A stretch of DNA of 6,794 nt from Ignavibacteriales bacterium. GTDB lineage: Bacteria > Bacteroidota > Ignavibacteria > Ignavibacteriales > Melioribacteraceae. The translations under genes were made by a program, and so were the position numbers. The DNA is taken from positions 1 to 6,794 of the forward strand of contig JALWSN010000219.1 of the NCBI GenBank assembly GCA_027080245.1. Reading direction: 5' to 3'. Positions 1 to 6,085 of this stretch are shown here, piece after piece; the first letter of the stretch is position 1, and each line of letters starts with the position of its first letter. Under the pieces are notes generated by a model. The model was given only the letters and a program-made list of their open reading frames with translations. It was not told the origin of the DNA and did not search any database.

Positions 1-468
1 AATAAAAGCGTCAATTTTTTCCGGGGTTAATTGCAAAATTTCAAAATCCTCCGTGCTGTCTTTAGGCAGCGGGGAAGGGAACAAATCGCGTGCAAGAAAG
101 ACTTCGCAAATTTCGTCCGTAACTCCGTTGTAAGGATTGAACTCTCCTAATTTAATCAGGGACTTAGCGTTAACGCCGGCTTCTTCTCTTAATTCTTTAA
201 TTGCATTTTCTTCAGCCGAAAGATTTTTCTGAACGCTGCCGCAGGGAAATTCAACGCTGGTCTTTTCGTTAAGGTAGCGGTATTGATTAACGAGCAAAAA
301 TGAACCGTCGTTCAATAAAGGAACGATCATTGTGGAGCCGTTTGTGTGGACGTAATGGTATTCGCCTTCAAACGAATTATCAATCTTGTATTTGTCCAGC
401 CGGTATTCCCAATAATCGTTCCTTTTAATTATTTCACGGGAAATATTTTTCCAACGTTTAAGAGGCAT
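1..468 (-). CDS. NUDIX hydrolase, ADP-ribose pyrophosphatase-like (3' end cut by window edge)
   Basis: The 156 visible codons are open to the left edge, so the C-terminus is missing. The likely role is hydrolysis of a nucleoside diphosphate linked to another moiety, such as ADP-ribose or a nucleotide sugar, in the cytoplasm. The NUDIX box lies at residues 77-99: G77, then KELREEAGV at 91-99. The metal-binding glutamates E92, E95 and E96 are present. Two usual box positions differ: the first conserved Glu is L83 and the usual Arg is K91. NQYRY (61-65), VEFPCG (72-77) and a GVTDE segment (115-119) resemble the ADP-ribose pyrophosphatase branch. The ATG overlaps the ndk stop by one base (TAATG), so translation is probably coupled to ndk. 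I see no separate promoter or strong ribosome site. The family call is firm but the substrate is not known. Confidence 0.85.
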   Translation of the reverse strand, partial: MPLKRWKNISREIIKRNDYWEYRLDKYKIDNSFEGEYHYVHTNGSTMIVPLLNDGSFLLVNQYRYLNEKTSVEFPCGSVQKNLSAEENAIKELREEAGVNAKSLIKLGEFNPYNGVTDEICEVFLARDLFPSPLPKDSTEDFEILQLTPEKIDAFI

Positions 469-899
469 TACAATCCGTAGTTTTCCAATAATTCCTTGCG
501 GGAAAAGAAATGCGAAATTTCCTTAGCGGCATTTTCGTCGGAGTCCGAACCGTGAACGATGTTTTGCTCAACGTTGTCCGCGTACAACTTGCGGATGGTT
601 CCTTCAGCCGCTTCGGCGGGATTTGTAGCGCCAATTAATTTTCTGAAGTCTTCGACGGCGTTTTCTTTTTCGAGCACAATTGGAACGCAGGGACCGCTCG
701 TCATGAAATTAATTAAATCATTAAAGAAAGGTCTTTCTTTGTGGACTTCGTAAAATCCGCCTGCCGTATCCTTGTTTAACTTGACCATTTTCATTGCCAC
801 AATTTTAAATCCTGCCTGAGTTATTTTAGAAATCACTTCTCCGATTAGATTTTTCCTTACGCAATCCGGTTTTAATATTGCCAAAGTTCGTGTAACCAA
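468..899 (-). CDS. ndk: Nucleoside diphosphate kinase
   Basis: It transfers the gamma-phosphate of ATP to other (d)NDPs through a phosphohistidine intermediate and keeps cytoplasmic NTP and dNTP pools balanced. The 143-residue length is normal for the family. The N-terminal strand TLAILKPD (5-12) holds the conserved Lys10. The active-site motif NIVHGSDS (113-120) places the catalytic His at 116, and the C-terminus ISHFF...ENYGL is typical. The start codon is TTG (897-899). It is chosen because an AGGAGG lies five bases upstream and gives an N-terminus of the usual length, while no in-frame ATG fits. The gene sits downstream of the sucD terminator and ends overlapping the NUDIX start, so ndk and the NUDIX gene probably form a two-gene unit. 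Confidence 0.97.
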   Translation of the reverse strand: MVTRTLAILKPDCVRKNLIGEVISKITQAGFKIVAMKMVKLNKDTAGGFYEVHKERPFFNDLINFMTSGPCVPIVLEKENAVEDFRKLIGATNPAEAAEGTIRKLYADNVEQNIVHGSDSDENAAKEISHFFSRKELLENYGL

Positions 900-904
900 T
901 TTAT

Positions 905-910
905 CCTCCT
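905..910 (-). promoter_or_regulatory. Shine-Dalgarno site of ndk
   Basis: On the minus strand AGGAGG is followed by five bases (ATAAA) and then TTG. This is the strongest ribosome binding site in the window, and it decides in favour of the non-ATG start of ndk. Confidence 0.85.
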
Positions 911-929
911 AAATTAAATTAACAAATGA

Positions 930-966
930 ATAAAATAAAAGGAAGGAACATTTAATTCCTTCCTTT
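930..966 (-). terminator. Rho-independent terminator after sucD
   Basis: A perfect 11-base inverted repeat (AAAGGAAGGAA / TTCCTTCCTTT, 938-948 and 956-966) with a 7-base loop begins 24 bases past the sucD stop. On the minus strand it is followed by TTTTATTTTATT. The T-rich tail lies only on the minus-strand exit side, so it fits termination of sucD. The stem has four G-C pairs, so it may be leaky. ndk lies just beyond it and would need either readthrough or its own promoter in the short gap. Confidence 0.8.
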
Positions 967-990
967 AACAAATAGATATTTAGAAATTGT

Positions 991-1875
991 TTAAGATTTT
1001 TTAACTTCTTCAAGAGCCTTTTTCATTGTAATGCCGATTTCGGCGGGACTTTGCGCAACTTTAATTCCCGCTTTTTTAAGAGCCTTAATTTTCTCTGCGG
1101 CAGTTCCTTTGCCGCCCGAAATTATTGCGCCTGCGTGTCCCATTCTTCTTCCGGGTGGCGCTGTTTGTCCTGCAATGAAAGCGACGACAGGTTTTTTAAC
1201 GTGCTTTTTAATGTAAGCCGCCGCTTCTTCTTCGGCGCTGCCGCCAATTTCTCCAATCATTACAATGCCTTCGGTGTTTGGGTCTTCGTTGAAAAGTTTA
1301 ATGATGTCGATGAATTGGGAACCTACAACCGGGTCGCCGCCAATTCCAACGCAAGTGGATTGTCCGATTTTCAAATCGGTTAATTGTTTAACGGCTTCGT
1401 AAGTAAGCGTTCCGCTGCGGGAAACAACGCCTACTTTTCCTTTCCTGTGAATGAACCCTGGCATGATTCCTATTTTAGCTTTGCCTGGAGAAATAATACC
1501 GGGGCAATTAGGCCCGATTAGTCTAACGTCTTTTTGTTTAATTACGTTGTAAACTTTAACCATGTCTGCCGCGGGAATGCCTTCGGTGATGCACACAATT
1601 AGTTTAACGCCCGCGTTAGCCGCTTCGAGGATTGCGTCCGCGGCAAATGCAGGAGGCACAAATATTGCCGAAGCCGTTGCTTTAGTGGCTTTAACCGCTT
1701 CCTCGACCGTGTTAAAAACAGGTATGCCGTTAAAGTCCGTTCCACCTTTGCCGGGAGTAACTCCAGCCACTACTTTCGTTCCGTATTCTAACATCTGTAA
1801 GGTATGAAAGGAACCCTCGCTTCCGGTAATTCCTTGAACTACTACTTTTGTTTTTTTGTCCAGTAAAATACTCAT
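991..1875 (-). CDS. sucD: Succinyl-CoA ligase, alpha subunit
   Basis: The alpha subunit of succinyl-CoA synthetase (TCA cycle) binds CoA and carries the phosphohistidine that passes phosphate to ADP or GDP. Its partner is SucC. The protein has 294 residues, close to the usual 290. The N-terminal CoA-binding Rossmann part contains VVVQGITGSEG (11-21) and VAGVTPGKGG (36-45). IGPNCPGIISPGKAKIG follows at 120-136. The ligase domain ends in GHAGAIISGGKGTAAEKI, with the active-site His at 247. The start is the ATG at 1873-1875, preceded by AAAAGG seven bases upstream. An in-frame TTG at 1912-1914 would add 13 basic residues atypical of the family and has no ribosome site. sucC is not adjacent in the visible DNA: the gene upstream is divergent. 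A terminator follows, so sucD looks monocistronic here. Confidence 0.96.
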   Translation of the reverse strand: MSILLDKKTKVVVQGITGSEGSFHTLQMLEYGTKVVAGVTPGKGGTDFNGIPVFNTVEEAVKATKATASAIFVPPAFAADAILEAANAGVKLIVCITEGIPAADMVKVYNVIKQKDVRLIGPNCPGIISPGKAKIGIMPGFIHRKGKVGVVSRSGTLTYEAVKQLTDLKIGQSTCVGIGGDPVVGSQFIDIIKLFNEDPNTEGIVMIGEIGGSAEEEAAAYIKKHVKKPVVAFIAGQTAPPGRRMGHAGAIISGGKGTAAEKIKALKKAGIKVAQSPAEIGITMKKALEEVKKS

Positions 1876-2041
1876 TTTCTTACCTTTTAATTTTCTGAAT
1901 AAATTCAACTTCAAAATTTAAAAAAAAAGATTGTCTTTAACACGTAAATTTTTTAATTAAAGTAAAATAATTTCCGTTTGAAGGATGTTCTGTTTCCTGA
2001 AATAAGCGCTCATTTATGTTAATTAAATAGAAGAGCAACAA

Positions 2042-2180
2042 TGTTTTAATTATCGCGGTTACGCGGTGGCTCTTGATTTTGTAGAAGTTTCTGTTTCTAA
2101 ACCTGGCAATAAGCAAGGCGTTCGGTCGCAAACAGGTAAGGCTAATAGACGTCCGGTTTGAGAAGCGCTTTCCTTCGACA
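2042..2180. other. Unexplained GC-richer island (possible structured RNA, dispersed repeat or gene remnant)
   Basis: About 140 bases have near-balanced composition inside flanks that are roughly four-fifths A+T. They include a small hairpin, CGCG-GTTA-CGCG at 2054-2065. Both strands stay open across most of the island. The plus-strand frame from 2027 runs 40-odd codons and ends at TGA (2159-2161), including a peptide stretch VEVSVSKPGNKQGVR. The minus strand has a 64-codon frame (1937-2131) with a TTG start. Neither has a ribosome site or a recognisable domain. Open frames on both strands suggest composition rather than coding. A conserved RNA, a multicopy intergenic repeat or a decayed insertion would each fit, and I cannot choose between them from sequence alone. 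Confidence 0.35.
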
Positions 2181-2275
2181 AAATTGAAATTTAAGACGAA
2201 AGTTTAATTAGAAACTTAATTAAGAATTTTTGTAAATTTAAAGAATAAAATTTTTAAAATAATTAGACGTTACTC

Positions 2276-2307
2276 GTTGTAAATAAATTAACATCTCATT
2301 AAATTTC
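2276..2307 (+). promoter_or_regulatory. Candidate Bacteroidota-type promoter for yceD-rpmF-plsX-fabHD
   Basis: GTTG (2276-2279), a 20-base spacer and TAAATTTC (2300-2307) resemble the -33 TTTG and -7 TAnnTTTG elements known from Bacteroidota, with one mismatch in each. Transcription would then start near 2313-2315, about 20 bases before the yceD ATG. The region is so AT-rich that a chance match is quite possible. Confidence 0.35.
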
Positions 2308-2333
2308 GAAGTTTATTTTTTAGGTTCTTTGCT

Positions 2334-2840
2334 ATGTTTATTAAGCACACAAATTACGAGTTAGGCTCTCACGAAATTTTTCTTTCGGAGAAGAGCGTTA
2401 ATTTACAGCTTGGGGAGCCGTTCTTTGGTGATGTTGAAGTAAGTTGCCGAATGGAAAAAAGCAGATCGGATATTTTGCTTGTTTGCGAAGTTAGTGCAAG
2501 AAGCAATTTGATTTGCGACAGATGTAACGAGGAATTTGAAAGAGAGCTTAAAAATAAATTTTCGGTTCTTTACCTTTTTGATTCGGAAAAAGTTACGGAC
2601 GAAGATACAGACGTATTTTACATTTCACGGGACGAGGACAAGCTTGAACTTGACAAAATTGTAAAAGATTACGCTTATCTTTCAATTCCAATGAAAAAAT
2701 TGTGCAAGGAAGATTGCAAAGGATTATGCCCGCATTGCGGAACTAATCTGAATTACGCAAGTTGCGATTGCAAAACCGAAGAAATTAATCCGGTTTGGGA
2801 AAAATTACTTGAATTAAAAAAGACAATTAAAATAAAATAA
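2334..2840 (+). CDS. yceD: DUF177 / YceD family protein (23S rRNA accumulation)
   Basis: Members of this family sit beside rpmF in many bacteria, and in E. coli YceD is needed for normal 23S rRNA accumulation. The molecular activity is not settled. The 168 residues show the DUF177 core: a CDRCNEEFE segment (61-69) followed by an acidic region around 84-106. A basic-to-cysteine-rich C-terminal part has C124, C128, C132, C135, C144 and C146 (LCPHCG at 131-136), followed by NPVWEKLLELK. The paired cysteines suggest metal binding, probably zinc, which is inference. The ATG has only a weak TAGG nine bases upstream. It is the first gene of the plus-strand unit, and rpmF starts nine bases after its stop. 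Confidence 0.9.
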   Translation: MFIKHTNYELGSHEIFLSEKSVNLQLGEPFFGDVEVSCRMEKSRSDILLVCEVSARSNLICDRCNEEFERELKNKFSVLYLFDSEKVTDEDTDVFYISRDEDKLELDKIVKDYAYLSIPMKKLCKEDCKGLCPHCGTNLNYASCDCKTEEINPVWEKLLELKKTIKIK

Positions 2841-2849
2841 GGAAGTAAA

Positions 2850-3026
2850 ATGGCGCATCCTAAAAGGAAAATCTCGAAAAGTAGGAGAGATAAAAGAAGA
2901 ACTCACTACAAAGCAACCGCCCCAACTTTAAGCGAATGCCCGAATTGCGGGGAGCTTAAATTAAGCCACAGGGCGTGTCCTAATTGCGGCTACTACGCCG
3001 GCAAATCAATGTTCATTCCCGAATAA
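2850..3026 (+). CDS. rpmF: Ribosomal protein L32 (bL32), zinc-ribbon form
   Basis: This is a small basic protein of the large ribosomal subunit with 58 residues, a normal length for the family. The N-terminus MAHPKRKISKSRRDKRR is the classic L32 start: a disordered basic tail that runs into rRNA. The zinc ribbon uses C30, C33, C43 and C46 as two CxxC pairs with nine residues between them, and CPNCG occurs twice. The C-terminal GYYAGKSMFIPE is also typical. A GGAAG lies right after the yceD stop, four bases before the ATG, and gives a good ribosome site. It lies between yceD and plsX, the most common arrangement for this gene. Confidence 0.97.
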   Translation: MAHPKRKISKSRRDKRRTHYKATAPTLSECPNCGELKLSHRACPNCGYYAGKSMFIPE

Positions 3027-3038
3027 ACATTTAACTGA

Positions 3039-4061
3039 ATGAATACCGAAAACAAGAGAAAATGTAGAATTGCAGTGGACATGATGGGGGGCGACAACGC
3101 CCCCTTTAACGAAGTTCTTGGCGTTTCTCTTGCGTTGCAACAGTCGGACGAATTTGATCTGATTTTAGTAGGCAACAAAGACGAAATTAGAGAAGTTGCC
3201 GCCGGTAAGGGAATTGAAATTGACGACAACTCAATTGTTCACGCAACGGAAGTAATTAGAATGAGCGACACTCCAACCGTTGCATTTAAAGAGAAAAAGG
3301 ATTCCTCGATGGTTATGGCGGCTAAATTTGTTAAAGAAGGCAAAGCCGACGCAATAGTTAGTGCGGGAAACACAGGCGCAATGCTTGCTGTTTCTACTTT
3401 GATTATAGGTAGAATTAAAGGCGTTGGGCGTCCTACCATTGGAGCCGAGTTCCCTACAATTCACAACAAGCCTTGCACCGTTTACGACGTTGGCGCAAGT
3501 GTTGACAGTAAAGCGCAACATCTTTTGGATTACGCAATAATGGCGGACATTTACGCCAGGGAAATTCAAAATAACCCAAATCCTACTATTGGCATTTTAA
3601 GCGTTGGCGAGGAAAAATCCAAAGGCAATACGTTAGTTTTCGAAGCTGCGGAATTGCTTGGAAAATCAAATCTAAATTTTATTGGGAACGTTGAAGGAAG
3701 GGATATTTTCTTCGGTAAAAGCGACATTGTTCTTTGCGACGGATTCGTTGGAAATATTGTGTTAAAGCTCGGGGAAAGCTTCCTGAAATTTTTGAAGCAC
3801 AAATTAACCGTTTACGCAAATCAAAGTATTTTCAATAAATTGAAAGTAGGACTTGTAAAAGGCGCATTAAAAAAGGCTTTGAGCGGGATGGATTACCAGG
3901 AACACGGAGGCGTGCCGTTGCTGGGAATTAACGGAATCAGCATTATTGGCCATGGTTCAAGTTCGCCTTTGGCGATTAAAAATATGATTTTGAAAGCAAA
4001 CTTAATGCACAAAAAAAATCTTATTAACAAATTCAAGGAATCATTTAGCAGCAATGAGTAG
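3039..4061 (+). CDS. plsX: Phosphate acyltransferase PlsX
   Basis: PlsX converts acyl-ACP and phosphate to acyl-phosphate, the donor for PlsY in the first step of phosphatidic acid synthesis. It acts as a peripheral protein at the membrane. The 340 residues match the family length. Signatures include RIAVDMMGGDNAP (10-22), the HATEVIRMSDTP region (68-79), KADAIVSAGNTGAM (102-115), GRPTIGAEFPT (130-140), DGFVGNIVLK (234-243) and the C-terminal GGVPLLGINGISIIGHGSS (290-308). The ATG lies 12 bases after rpmF and has no clear Shine-Dalgarno, so it may rely on coupling. The N-terminal extension before RIAVD is about eight residues longer than in many homologues. The 3' end overlaps fabH by eight bases. 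Confidence 0.97.
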   Translation: MNTENKRKCRIAVDMMGGDNAPFNEVLGVSLALQQSDEFDLILVGNKDEIREVAAGKGIEIDDNSIVHATEVIRMSDTPTVAFKEKKDSSMVMAAKFVKEGKADAIVSAGNTGAMLAVSTLIIGRIKGVGRPTIGAEFPTIHNKPCTVYDVGASVDSKAQHLLDYAIMADIYAREIQNNPNPTIGILSVGEEKSKGNTLVFEAAELLGKSNLNFIGNVEGRDIFFGKSDIVLCDGFVGNIVLKLGESFLKFLKHKLTVYANQSIFNKLKVGLVKGALKKALSGMDYQEHGGVPLLGINGISIIGHGSSSPLAIKNMILKANLMHKKNLINKFKESFSSNE

Positions 4062-5061
4062 AGAGAGAAAAACCGTCAACGCGCAAATTACCGGCGTTGG
4101 GATGTGGGTCCCAGAAAAGGTATTGGACAACAAATATTTTGAATCTATCGTCGACACTAGCGACGAATGGATTAGAACGCGAACCGGAATTCAGGAAAGG
4201 CGCATTCTGGAAAAAGGCGCGACGAGCGATTTAGCTACGAACGCAATAAAAAATTTAATGGAAAACACCGGATTGAAACCGGATGAAATCGAGGCGATTA
4301 TTGTGGCAACGGTAACGCCCGATTATTTTTTCCCGGCAACGGCTTGTCTTGTGCAAGATAACATAGGCGCAAAGAACGCTTTTGGTTACGATTTGTCTGC
4401 CGCCTGTTCGGGATTCATTTTCGCGCTTCAGCAAGGGGCTTCCTTAATTGAAAGCGGCCGTTACAAAAAAGTAGTGGTTGTTGGCGCCGATAAAATGAGC
4501 GCCATTACGGATTACACCGACCGCAACACTTGTATTTTGTTCGGGGACGCAGCCGGAGCGGTTCTTTTGGAGCCAACGGAAAATCTCGAGTACGGATTGC
4601 AGGATTCCGTTCTTAGAGTTGACGGAAGCGGAAGGGATTTGTTAATAATGAAAGCAGGCGGCAGCGCAATGCCCGCTTCGAAGGAAACGGTTGAAAATAA
4701 ATTGCATTACATCTACCAGGACGGCAGAGCGGTTTTTAAAGTAGCCGTTAAGGGAATGGCGGACGTTTCAGCCGAAATAATGGAAAGAAACAATTTAACA
4801 GGAGGCGACATTGCTTACCTTGTGCCCCATCAGGCGAATCTTAGAATAATCGACGCAACTGCAAAGAGGATGGGAATTACCCGAGATAAAGTAATGATTA
4901 ACATTCAAAAATACGGCAATACTACGGCCGCCACAATTCCGCTTTGCCTAACTGAGTATTACAATGCCGGTAAATTGAAGAAAGGAGACAAGTTAGTTCT
5001 TTCCTCTTTTGGCGGAGGCTTTACTTTCGGTTCTATTTACTTAGTTTGGAGCATGGATTAA
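4054..5061 (+). CDS. fabH: Beta-ketoacyl-ACP synthase III
   Basis: FabH starts type II fatty acid synthesis by condensing an acyl-CoA primer with malonyl-ACP. The protein has 335 residues, slightly longer than the E. coli enzyme. The catalytic triad is visible: Cys118 in DLSAACSGF, His259 in VPHQANLRI and Asn289 in KYGNTTAATIP. The N-terminal TSDEWIRTRTGIQERRI (35-51) and the C-terminal SFGGGFTFGS (318-327) are family landmarks. The ATG lies inside the last codons of plsX, giving an eight-base overlap in a different frame, so the two are probably translationally coupled. Primer preference (acetyl-CoA or branched acyl-CoA) cannot be read from these motifs. Confidence 0.97.
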   Translation: MSRERKTVNAQITGVGMWVPEKVLDNKYFESIVDTSDEWIRTRTGIQERRILEKGATSDLATNAIKNLMENTGLKPDEIEAIIVATVTPDYFFPATACLVQDNIGAKNAFGYDLSAACSGFIFALQQGASLIESGRYKKVVVVGADKMSAITDYTDRNTCILFGDAAGAVLLEPTENLEYGLQDSVLRVDGSGRDLLIMKAGGSAMPASKETVENKLHYIYQDGRAVFKVAVKGMADVSAEIMERNNLTGGDIAYLVPHQANLRIIDATAKRMGITRDKVMINIQKYGNTTAATIPLCLTEYYNAGKLKKGDKLVLSSFGGGFTFGSIYLVWSMD

Positions 5062-5064
5062 CCG

Positions 5065-5979
5065 ATGGGTAAAATTGCTTTTCTCTTTCCGGGGCAAGGC
5101 TCTCAGTACGTTGGAATGTCCAAGGATTTTTACGAGAGTTCTTCCAAAGCCAAAGAAATAATCGAACGAGCCGACGAGCTTCTGGGTTTCGGACTTTCAA
5201 AAATAATGTTTGAAGGTCCGCTTGAAAAACTTAAGCAAACTGAAATTACTCAACCCGCAATATTTTTACACAGTTACGTTGCTTATTCTTTGATTGAAAA
5301 CGTAAGCGCCGAAATGTCCGCCGGACATTCGCTTGGCGAATACACTGCATTCGCTACGGCTGGCGCTTTAACATTCGAAGAAGGATTAAAGCTTGTGCGT
5401 TACCGCGGGCAATTAATGCAGCGTGCAGGCGACCAAAACAAAGGAACAATGGCAGCAGTAATAGGCATGGAAGCCGAAACCCTTGAAAATATTTGCCGAA
5501 AAGCTTCTTCGGTCGGAATTGTTCAGTGCGCCAATTTTAATTCTCCCGGACAAATTGTAATTTCGGGCGCGGTTGAAGGTGTTAAAGAAGCGATGAAATT
5601 AGCAAAGGAAAACGGCGCGAGGATTGTTAAAGAGCTTATTGTTTCAGGAGCTTTTCATTCTCCGTTAATGAAATCGGCGGAAGAAAAACTTGCTGATGAA
5701 TTGAACAAAACGAATTTTAAGGAATTAAAGAATCCCGTTTATTCAAATGTTACCGCGGAAAAAGTTAAGTCAGCCGCCGAAGCAAAGGAGTTATTAATAA
5801 AGCAATTAACATCGCCAGTAAAATGGCATGAGATTATTTTGAACATGGTCAGGGATGGAGCGGAAGAATTTGTTGAAATAGGTCCGGGAAAAGTTTTGCA
5901 GGGTTTGGTAAAAAGAATTTCGCCATCGGCAAAATTTTACGGAGTGGATAAATTTGCGGATTTGGAAAAACTTGGTTAG
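5065..5979 (+). CDS. fabD: Malonyl-CoA:ACP transacylase
   Basis: FabD moves malonyl from CoA to the phosphopantetheine arm of ACP and so supplies the elongation unit used by FabH and the other synthases. The length of 304 residues is normal. The oxyanion-hole motif GQGSQ is at 10-14, the nucleophile Ser89 lies in GHSLGEY (87-93), the substrate-carboxylate Arg is R114 in VRYRGQ and the catalytic His198 is in GAFHSP. The C-terminal EIGPGKVLQGLVKRI is typical. It starts three bases after the fabH stop. A GGAG lies 13 bases upstream, rather far, so coupling to fabH is likely. There is no frameshift or missing key residue. Confidence 0.97.
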   Translation: MGKIAFLFPGQGSQYVGMSKDFYESSSKAKEIIERADELLGFGLSKIMFEGPLEKLKQTEITQPAIFLHSYVAYSLIENVSAEMSAGHSLGEYTAFATAGALTFEEGLKLVRYRGQLMQRAGDQNKGTMAAVIGMEAETLENICRKASSVGIVQCANFNSPGQIVISGAVEGVKEAMKLAKENGARIVKELIVSGAFHSPLMKSAEEKLADELNKTNFKELKNPVYSNVTAEKVKSAAEAKELLIKQLTSPVKWHEIILNMVRDGAEEFVEIGPGKVLQGLVKRISPSAKFYGVDKFADLEKLG

Positions 5980-6085
5980 GGGATTCTTCAATTTTATTTT
6001 TGGAAATAATTATTTCAAAATTGTATATTATTAGATTGTAAAAGTTAGAATTATTTTTTGACTAATAAAATCAAGGTGAAGATAA
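5980..6085 (+). other. AT-rich gap between fabD and fabG with a 14-base palindrome
   Basis: This is the largest gap inside the plus-strand cluster (106 bases). It holds a perfect 14-base palindrome, GAAATAATTATTTC, at 6003-6016, flanked by T and A runs. The stem is almost all A-T and has no proper T-tract behind it, so I do not call a terminator. A TATTTTTTG at 6052-6060 recalls the TAnnTTTG promoter element with one extra base, but no -33 element lies at the right distance. fabG may be driven by the upstream promoter, by its own one, or by both. Confidence 0.4.
6073..6079 (+). promoter_or_regulatory. Shine-Dalgarno site of fabG
   Basis: AAGGTGA lies six bases before a TTG (6086-6088). An in-frame TAA immediately precedes the TTG, so no upstream start is possible. 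The site supports the TTG as the real start. Confidence 0.75.

Larger units (their letters stand above)
1876..2333. other. Divergent intergenic region between sucD and yceD
   Basis: This stretch of 458 bases has no gene I can support. Both ends are extremely AT-rich and must carry the sucD (minus) and yceD (plus) promoters. For sucD the leader contains a nine-base A run on the plus strand (1920-1928). AAATTTTG just downstream of it on the minus strand is a poor match to TAnnTTTG, too weak to call. The centre, about 2050-2180, is clearly richer in G and C and is listed separately. I found no tRNA-like TTCGA arm, no rRNA motif and no transposase fragment. Confidence 0.7.

Noticed and set aside
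1031..1807. Plus-strand open frames lying opposite sucD
   Set aside because: They are antisense shadows of a clearly conserved gene, with no own ribosome sites or domains.
1876..1914. Upstream TTG start for sucD adding 13 residues
   Set aside because: The ATG at 1873-1875 has AAAAGG at good distance and gives the usual SucD N-terminus. The extension is basic, unlike the family, and has no ribosome site.
1937..2131. 64-codon open frame on the minus strand in the sucD-yceD intergenic region
   Set aside because: It starts at TTG without a ribosome site, has no recognisable domain and extends into very AT-rich DNA. The opposite strand is open too, so it is probably not a gene.
2004..2170. Miniature inverted-repeat element around the GC-richer island
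   Set aside because: No terminal inverted repeats were found just inside the AAGCGCT pair, so only the weaker direct-repeat observation is kept.
2200..2217. Hairpin AAGTTT-AATTAG-AAACTT as a terminator
   Set aside because: The stem has only one G-C pair and the T run follows after a gap, so it is too weak in such AT-rich DNA.
3231..3802. Minus-strand open frames lying opposite plsX
   Set aside because: They are antisense shadows. The plus-strand PlsX motifs run through the whole stretch.
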